NCBI GenBank assembly: GCA_012516225.1 | Contig: JAAYWX010000254.1 | Coordinates: forward strand, 1-17,005 | Direction of reading: 5' to 3' | DNA from: Clostridiales bacterium | GTDB lineage: Bacteria; Bacillota; Clostridia; Oscillospirales; Oscillospiraceae | DNA length: 17,005 nt | Shown here: positions 13,374-17,005 of the stretch, in pieces | Layout: every line of letters starts with the position of its first letter | Numbering within the stretch: the stretch's first letter is position 1 | The notes under the pieces: generated by a model | The model's input: only the letters and a program-made list of their open reading frames with translations | What the model was told of the DNA's origin: nothing | The model's database searches: none | Translations under genes and position numbers: made by a program

Positions 13374-14228
13374 CTATTTTTCTTTTCTTGATAAGTTGAC
13401 GACTGAGAGAATGTAAAAAATGACGGAAGAAGCCAGCAGAATCAATATACTTGTCAGCGGTGATACTGTTGTATCGCCAAATTTAAAAGTGATTCCGAGC
13501 GACTCGCTGAATTCGTTTATTACCTCATCCGGTGCTCCGGCAAAGCTTTTGGATATGGGCAGAGCCATCATAACCTGTCTGAACAGAACCGCTCCGTGCG
13601 AGACGGGGAAGCACTTTACAACCCACTGCACGCCTGACGGAAGCGAGCCTATCGGTATGTAGATGCCGGTAATAAAGCCTATTAAAGTTCCAAGTATGGT
13701 GCTGGCGGTTGCAAATGCATTGCTGCTGTTAAAAAAAGATACTATGAAAAAAATCATAGAAGTGTTGCATAATGCGCAAAGCAGAATTAAGCCCAAAGTT
13801 TTCAGAAAAGCGGAAAGGTACATCAGGCTGCCGCCGTTTGATATAATATAAATCTCTGCCAGAATCAGCGTTATAAGGCTCATTATTATACTGACTATCA
13901 GTGCTCCGAGGATGTATCCGCCGGCTATATCTCGTTTTCTGACGGGAGAGGCGGCAAAATCCTTTATAATTTTCCTCTCTTTATCCTGAACCATTATTCC
14001 AAAAGCGCCCATAGCTGTGGTCACAGTTGTAACTGCAAGAAGCCCTGCCATTATCCAACTGTCCATAAGAAAGCGTACTCCGGAGATATAGTTAAAACTA
14101 TTTGTCCATACATCCCCGAGAAAAAGTGCGTACAGCCCGATAATTATAAAAACCGCAAGGAGCGAGAAAAATACCGAAGTTTTGTCTTTGAAAAACACTT
14201 TAAGGTTTCTTATGGCGAAACTTATCAT
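13374..14228 (-). CDS. ABC-2 type exporter membrane subunit (DrrB-like)
   Basis: A 284-residue permease with about six membrane helices: roughly 18-38, 52-75, 100-122, 135-160, 165-190 and 258-278. The sequence ISFAIRNLKVFFKDKTSVFFSLL at the start and KERKIIKDFAASPVRKRDIAGGY (about 83-105) are typical of ABC-2 exporters. It overlaps the ATPase gene by 4 nt (ATGA) and so is translationally coupled. The substrate is unknown; relatives export lipids, drugs and antibiotics, and the assignment is by family only. It stops 21 bp before the rex -35, so the rex palindrome may also separate the two operons. Confidence 0.88.
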   Translation of the reverse strand: MISFAIRNLKVFFKDKTSVFFSLLAVFIIIGLYALFLGDVWTNSFNYISGVRFLMDSWIMAGLLAVTTVTTAMGAFGIMVQDKERKIIKDFAASPVRKRDIAGGYILGALIVSIIMSLITLILAEIYIISNGGSLMYLSAFLKTLGLILLCALCNTSMIFFIVSFFNSSNAFATASTILGTLIGFITGIYIPIGSLPSGVQWVVKCFPVSHGAVLFRQVMMALPISKSFAGAPDEVINEFSESLGITFKFGDTTVSPLTSILILLASSVIFYILSVVNLSRKEK

Positions 14229-15139
14229 TCTCTGATTTCCTTTCCCGTTATAGCAATAAACGCATCGTCCATTGTACCTTTTATTACTTCAAAGCTTGCC
14301 ACCATGTCCTTGCAAAACTCAAGGATAGGAAGCGCATCCATTGTGGAATTCAGTGGTACAAGCACCGTATCCGCCGAAAGCGTATATTCGATACCTTTTT
14401 CCGAAAGCTTTTTTGTAAGCTCCGGCATATGATGGGAGGAAATGATAAGCCTGTCATTTGAAAAGCGCTCCTTCAGTTCCGAAGGCGTACCCTTTGCGGA
14501 AATTTCCCCGTTGTCTATGACAATCACATAGTCAGCACATGCCGCTTCTTCCATATAATGAGTGGTGAGAAATACGGTCATGTCATTTTTCTTTTGTATC
14601 TCATTAACAGTTTCCCATACGCTCCTGCGGGTCTGAGGATCAAGTCCGGTTGTGGGCTCATCAAGGAAAAGTATTTTAGGTGTATTCATCAAAGCCCTTG
14701 CTATATCGCAGCGCCTGCGCTGTCCGCCCGACAGCTTTCCGTAAGGACGGCGGAGCAGGTCGGAAATGCCTGCAAGTTCCGCGGTGTGATTGACGGCTGC
14801 GTTAAGTTCACGGCCTCTTAAGCCGTAAAAGGCTCCGCGCGTTTTAAGATTTTCCTCAACGGTAAGACGTTCGTCAAGGACGCCGTTTTGAAATACGGCG
14901 CCTATAATTTTCCGTATTTCCGGGTCATCTTTTCCGAGAGTCAATCCGTCTACCGTTACATTTCCCTCGTCCGGCCTGAGAAAAGTGCAGATGATATCTA
15001 TTGTTGTTGATTTTCCGGCTCCGTTAGGCCCGAGGAATGCAAACAGCTTGCCCTTTTCAACATAAAAATCCAGCCCTTTTACAGCCTGAACTGTTCCGTA
15101 AGATTTTCGCAGGCCTTCAACTTCAATTATTTTCTCCAT
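14225..15139 (-). CDS. ABC exporter ATPase, DrrA/CcmA-like
   Basis: ATP-binding subunit of 304 residues. Walker A is GPNGAGKST (37-45), the Q-loop is FQNGVLDERLTV, the signature LSGGQRRRCDIARAL (about 136), Walker B ILFLDEPTTGLD and the switch His is in TTHY. A C-terminal domain of about 90 residues after the ATPase core matches the usual DrrA-type tail. Immediately upstream is GGGGGGAGAAT before the ATG at 15139. It is the first of a two-gene exporter operon diverging from dpaA, with its own promoter candidate. There is no regulator gene beside it and the substrate is unknown. Confidence 0.92.
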   Translation of the reverse strand: MEKIIEVEGLRKSYGTVQAVKGLDFYVEKGKLFAFLGPNGAGKSTTIDIICTFLRPDEGNVTVDGLTLGKDDPEIRKIIGAVFQNGVLDERLTVEENLKTRGAFYGLRGRELNAAVNHTAELAGISDLLRRPYGKLSGGQRRRCDIARALMNTPKILFLDEPTTGLDPQTRRSVWETVNEIQKKNDMTVFLTTHYMEEAACADYVIVIDNGEISAKGTPSELKERFSNDRLIISSHHMPELTKKLSEKGIEYTLSADTVLVPLNSTMDALPILEFCKDMVASFEVIKGTMDDAFIAITGKEIRE

Positions 15140-15169
15140 ATTCTCCCCCCATTCAGCATTACTGAAACT

Positions 15170-15198
15170 ATCATATCAGACGATACCCGAACTGTCAT
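15170..15198 (-). promoter_or_regulatory. Promoter of the ABC exporter operon
   Basis: On the minus strand ATGACA (15193-15198), a 17-bp spacer and TATGAT (15170-15175) form a sigma-A-like promoter about 30 bp upstream of the ATPase ATG. Confidence 0.6.
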
Positions 15199-15262
15199 CA
15201 ATAATTTAAAAATACAGTCAGTCTCATTCTATTTAACGCACAAATAAGATAATTTTTCCAAT

Positions 15263-15290
15263 CACGCAAACACAGAGCAGACATATTATG
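15263..15290 (+). promoter_or_regulatory. Possible sigma-K-type promoter of dpaAB
   Basis: CAC (15263-15265), a 16-bp spacer and CATATTATG (15282-15290) resemble the sigma-K pattern (mAC, then CATAnnnTA) with one mismatch in the last base. No good sigma-A promoter is apparent. It fits the mother-cell timing known for dipicolinate synthase, but the match is short. Confidence 0.4.
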
Positions 15291-15318
15291 TATTGAAACG
15301 CGGAAGGAAGTGGTTCGA

Positions 15319-16185
15319 TTGAAATTTGCAATTATCGGCGGAGATATGCGAATTGCCCGCCTTGCCAATATGCTTGAAGCCGATGGTCACGAAGTTTGCT
15401 GTTACGGTCTTGATGAGGCCCCGGCGGATTTGGTAAAAAGCTGTGCCCTCTCAGTCTGCGCAGCAGATGATGCCGACTGCGTAATTCTCCCGCTGCCTGT
15501 CCTGAATATGCGCGGAGGACTTAATGCACCTCTCAGCGCTTTCAATCACGATGCCGAGGAAATATTGCGCAAGCTTCCGAAAAAAGCAATAATATGCGGT
15601 GGTATGCCGGGTGATAAAATATCAAAGATGGCAGAAGAACTTGGGCTTGACTTTGTGGATTATTTCAAGCGTGAAGAGCTTGTCGCCCTGAATGCACTTG
15701 CAACAGCGGAAGGTGCTATATCAGTACTTCTCCGCAACTCACCGATTACGATTTGGGAAAGCAGAGTACTTGTTGTTGGTTTCGGGAGAATTGGGAATAT
15801 GCTCGCGTCACGGCTCCGTGCCCTCGGCGCGCATGTAAGCGTTTCCGCCCGAAATGCCGGAGATATGGCTTATATCAGGGCTATGGGGTGCGCAGCCCTT
15901 GATACGCGCACGCTGGGAGCAGAGCTGGGAAGTTTTGATACTATAATAAACACTGTCCCGGCACGTGTAATCGGAAGGGATAAACTTAAATACATTTCGA
16001 AAAACACATTGTGTATCGATCTTGCATCACGACCCGGAGGCTTTGATTTTGAAGCAGCAAGAGAAATGGACATAAACATTATATGGGCATTGGGACTTCC
16101 TGCGGAAACGGCACCGGTCACCGCTGGAAAGATAATCAAGGAAACGGTTTTGAACATAATTAAGGAAAAACGTAGTGGAATTTAG
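15319..16185 (+). CDS. dpaA: Dipicolinate synthase subunit A
   Basis: With DpaB it makes dipicolinate, the spore-core calcium chelator, by oxidising the lysine-pathway intermediate with NAD(P)+ in the mother cell. The 288-residue protein opens KFAIIGGDMRIARLANML and carries the Rossmann motif VLVVGFGRIGNML (G154, G156, G159) and the family block WALGLPAETAPVTAG. I choose the TTG at 15319: GGAAGGA lies about 10 bp upstream and the product starts on the first strand, whereas the GTG at 15310 is only 1 bp from that ribosome site. dpaB follows 42 bp on. The pathway role is established knowledge; the start is judged from sequence. Confidence 0.93.
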   Translation: MKFAIIGGDMRIARLANMLEADGHEVCCYGLDEAPADLVKSCALSVCAADDADCVILPLPVLNMRGGLNAPLSAFNHDAEEILRKLPKKAIICGGMPGDKISKMAEELGLDFVDYFKREELVALNALATAEGAISVLLRNSPITIWESRVLVVGFGRIGNMLASRLRALGAHVSVSARNAGDMAYIRAMGCAALDTRTLGAELGSFDTIINTVPARVIGRDKLKYISKNTLCIDLASRPGGFDFEAAREMDINIIWALGLPAETAPVTAGKIIKETVLNIIKEKRSGI

Positions 16186-16227
16186 AATTGAAAGTTTTGC
16201 CTCAAACATATAGGAGGTCTGCAGTTT

Positions 16228-16806
16228 ATGGCGAAAACAAGGTTGGGGCTCGCTATATGCGGTTCTTATTGTACCTTCGATAAAATTATGCCTATAGCAA
16301 GAGAACTTGCAAAGGATTATGATATTACGGCGGTAATGTCCGAAAATGCGGCGGGCACAGATACGCGTTTTGGCTGTGCTGAGAATGTAAAAAAACAGCT
16401 TGTTGAAATAACCGGCAAAGAAGTAATCTGTACTATTCCGGGGGCGGAACCTGTTGGTCCGCAGAAACTTTTTGATGTTCTTGCGGTTGCTCCATGTACG
16501 GGAAACACCATTGCAAAACTTGCCTGCGGGATTGCCGACAGTGCTGTCACTATGGCTTGCAAGGCACATTTAAGAAACGGAAGGCCTTTGGTAATAGCAG
16601 TATCTACCAATGATGCCCTTGGTGCCAACGCAAAAAATATTGGTGATCTTATGAACCGGAAAAATATCTATTTTGTACCGCTACGCCAGGATGATCCAAA
16701 GGGAAAGCCAACTTCTATGATAGCAGATATGTCGCTTTTGAAAGATACGATAGAAGCGGCTCTCAGCGGATGTCAGCTTCAGCCGGTGATACTGGCGCCT
16801 AAATAA
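16228..16806 (+). CDS. dpaB: Dipicolinate synthase subunit B (flavoprotein fold)
   Basis: This 192-residue flavoprotein-like subunit partners DpaA. Family features are GLAICGSYCTFDKIMP at the start, the PCTGNTIAKLACGIADS loop (about 90-106), typical of the Flavoprotein/DpaB fold, and NDALGANAKNIG. The ATG at 16228 follows TAGGAGG by about 10 bp. It is the second gene of the dpa pair and ends just before a strong hairpin. No lysine-pathway gene (dapA, dapB) follows in the window. Confidence 0.93.
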   Translation: MAKTRLGLAICGSYCTFDKIMPIARELAKDYDITAVMSENAAGTDTRFGCAENVKKQLVEITGKEVICTIPGAEPVGPQKLFDVLAVAPCTGNTIAKLACGIADSAVTMACKAHLRNGRPLVIAVSTNDALGANAKNIGDLMNRKNIYFVPLRQDDPKGKPTSMIADMSLLKDTIEAALSGCQLQPVILAPK

Positions 16807-16823
16807 GACACGTTAAAATCCGT

Positions 16824-16881
16824 CAGGACGGCAAAGAAAAGTCCGATAACAGATTTAATCGGACTTTTCTTTGCCGTCCTG
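16824..16881. terminator. 24-bp-stem terminator after dpaB
   Basis: Arms at 16824-16847 and 16858-16881 are perfectly complementary, with a 10-nt loop (AACAGATTTA). It lies 17 bp past the dpaB stop. The downstream plus-strand T-tract is weak (TATGTTTTC), so the long stem must do most of the work. Confidence 0.8.
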
Positions 16882-16916
16882 TATGTTTTCGAATTCTTTG
16901 CCGTCTATTCAATAAA

Positions 16917-16945
16917 TTGACAATACTGCCTGCGGATTATATAAT
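16917..16945 (+). promoter_or_regulatory. Perfect consensus sigma-A promoter pointing out of the window
   Basis: TTGACA (16917-16922), a 17-bp spacer and TATAAT (16940-16945). It drives whatever follows beyond the window. This is the strongest promoter match in the window. Confidence 0.85.
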
Positions 16946-16972
16946 GTATATTGTTTGTATAGATTTTTTAAT

Positions 16973-17005
16973 ATGGTGGCAAAGCAGCGGCGCAAAGATT
17001 TAACC
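16973..17005 (+). other. Possible 5' end of a gene or leader RNA, cut by the window
   Basis: An ATG at 16973 opens 11 codons (MVAKQRRKDLT) to the edge, but no ribosome site precedes it. The stretch could equally be an untranslated leader. Too short to judge. Confidence 0.2.

Noticed and set aside
13355..13376. Rex-binding site next to the rex promoter
   Set aside because: Only the left half TTGTTAA is present; the right half matches TTAACAA at about four of seven positions.

Overview
The window looks like chromosome from an anaerobic, endospore-forming member of the Clostridia, probably Oscillospiraceae-like. The reasons are two [FeFe]-hydrogenase-type proteins, a Rex repressor, dipicolinate synthase (a spore product), consensus sigma-A promoters, strong Shine-Dalgarno sites and moderate GC with AT-rich gaps. 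I see no CRISPR array, rRNA, tRNA or intact mobile element. The species call is inference.

Layout. (1) 1-1474, minus: a folate one-carbon pair, fchA then folD (folD cut by the window edge), behind a sigma-A-like promoter. (2) 1566-4339, minus: cbiM(N)-cbiQ-cbiO, an ECF-type cobalt/nickel importer with its own promoter candidate and a strong terminator. (3) 4248-4958: a 0.7-kb non-coding divergent region with repeats and hairpins, then a 72-aa orphan gene with a long structured leader and strong terminator. (4) 5553-7663, plus: a YtrA-type GntR repressor with an ABC ATPase and membrane subunit, overlapping genes, operator and terminator. (5) 7664-7973: a gap without a supported gene. (6) 7974-13353, minus: rex, a small 2Fe-2S thioredoxin-fold protein, a PAS-containing sensory [FeFe]-hydrogenase, a SpoIIE/PP2C-type phosphatase and a group B-like [FeFe]-hydrogenase. 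The rex promoter is embedded in a 25-bp-arm perfect palindrome. (7) 13374-15198, minus: a two-gene DrrAB-like ABC exporter. (8) 15263-16881, plus: dpaA-dpaB with a possible sigma-K promoter and a 24-bp-stem terminator, followed by a perfect consensus promoter pointing out of the window.

How the genes may work together. The most notable block is the rex-to-hydrogenase operon. Rex senses NADH/NAD+, the PAS hydrogenase has the hallmarks of an H2 sensor (no proton-relay cysteine, a PAS domain in place of electron-transfer partners), and the phosphatase immediately after it is a plausible output. The last gene looks like a catalytic hydrogenase that could be the controlled enzyme. In the folate pair, FolD has lost two cyclohydrolase residues and FchA, encoded 13 bp upstream, could supply that step. 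These functional links are inferences from motifs and order.
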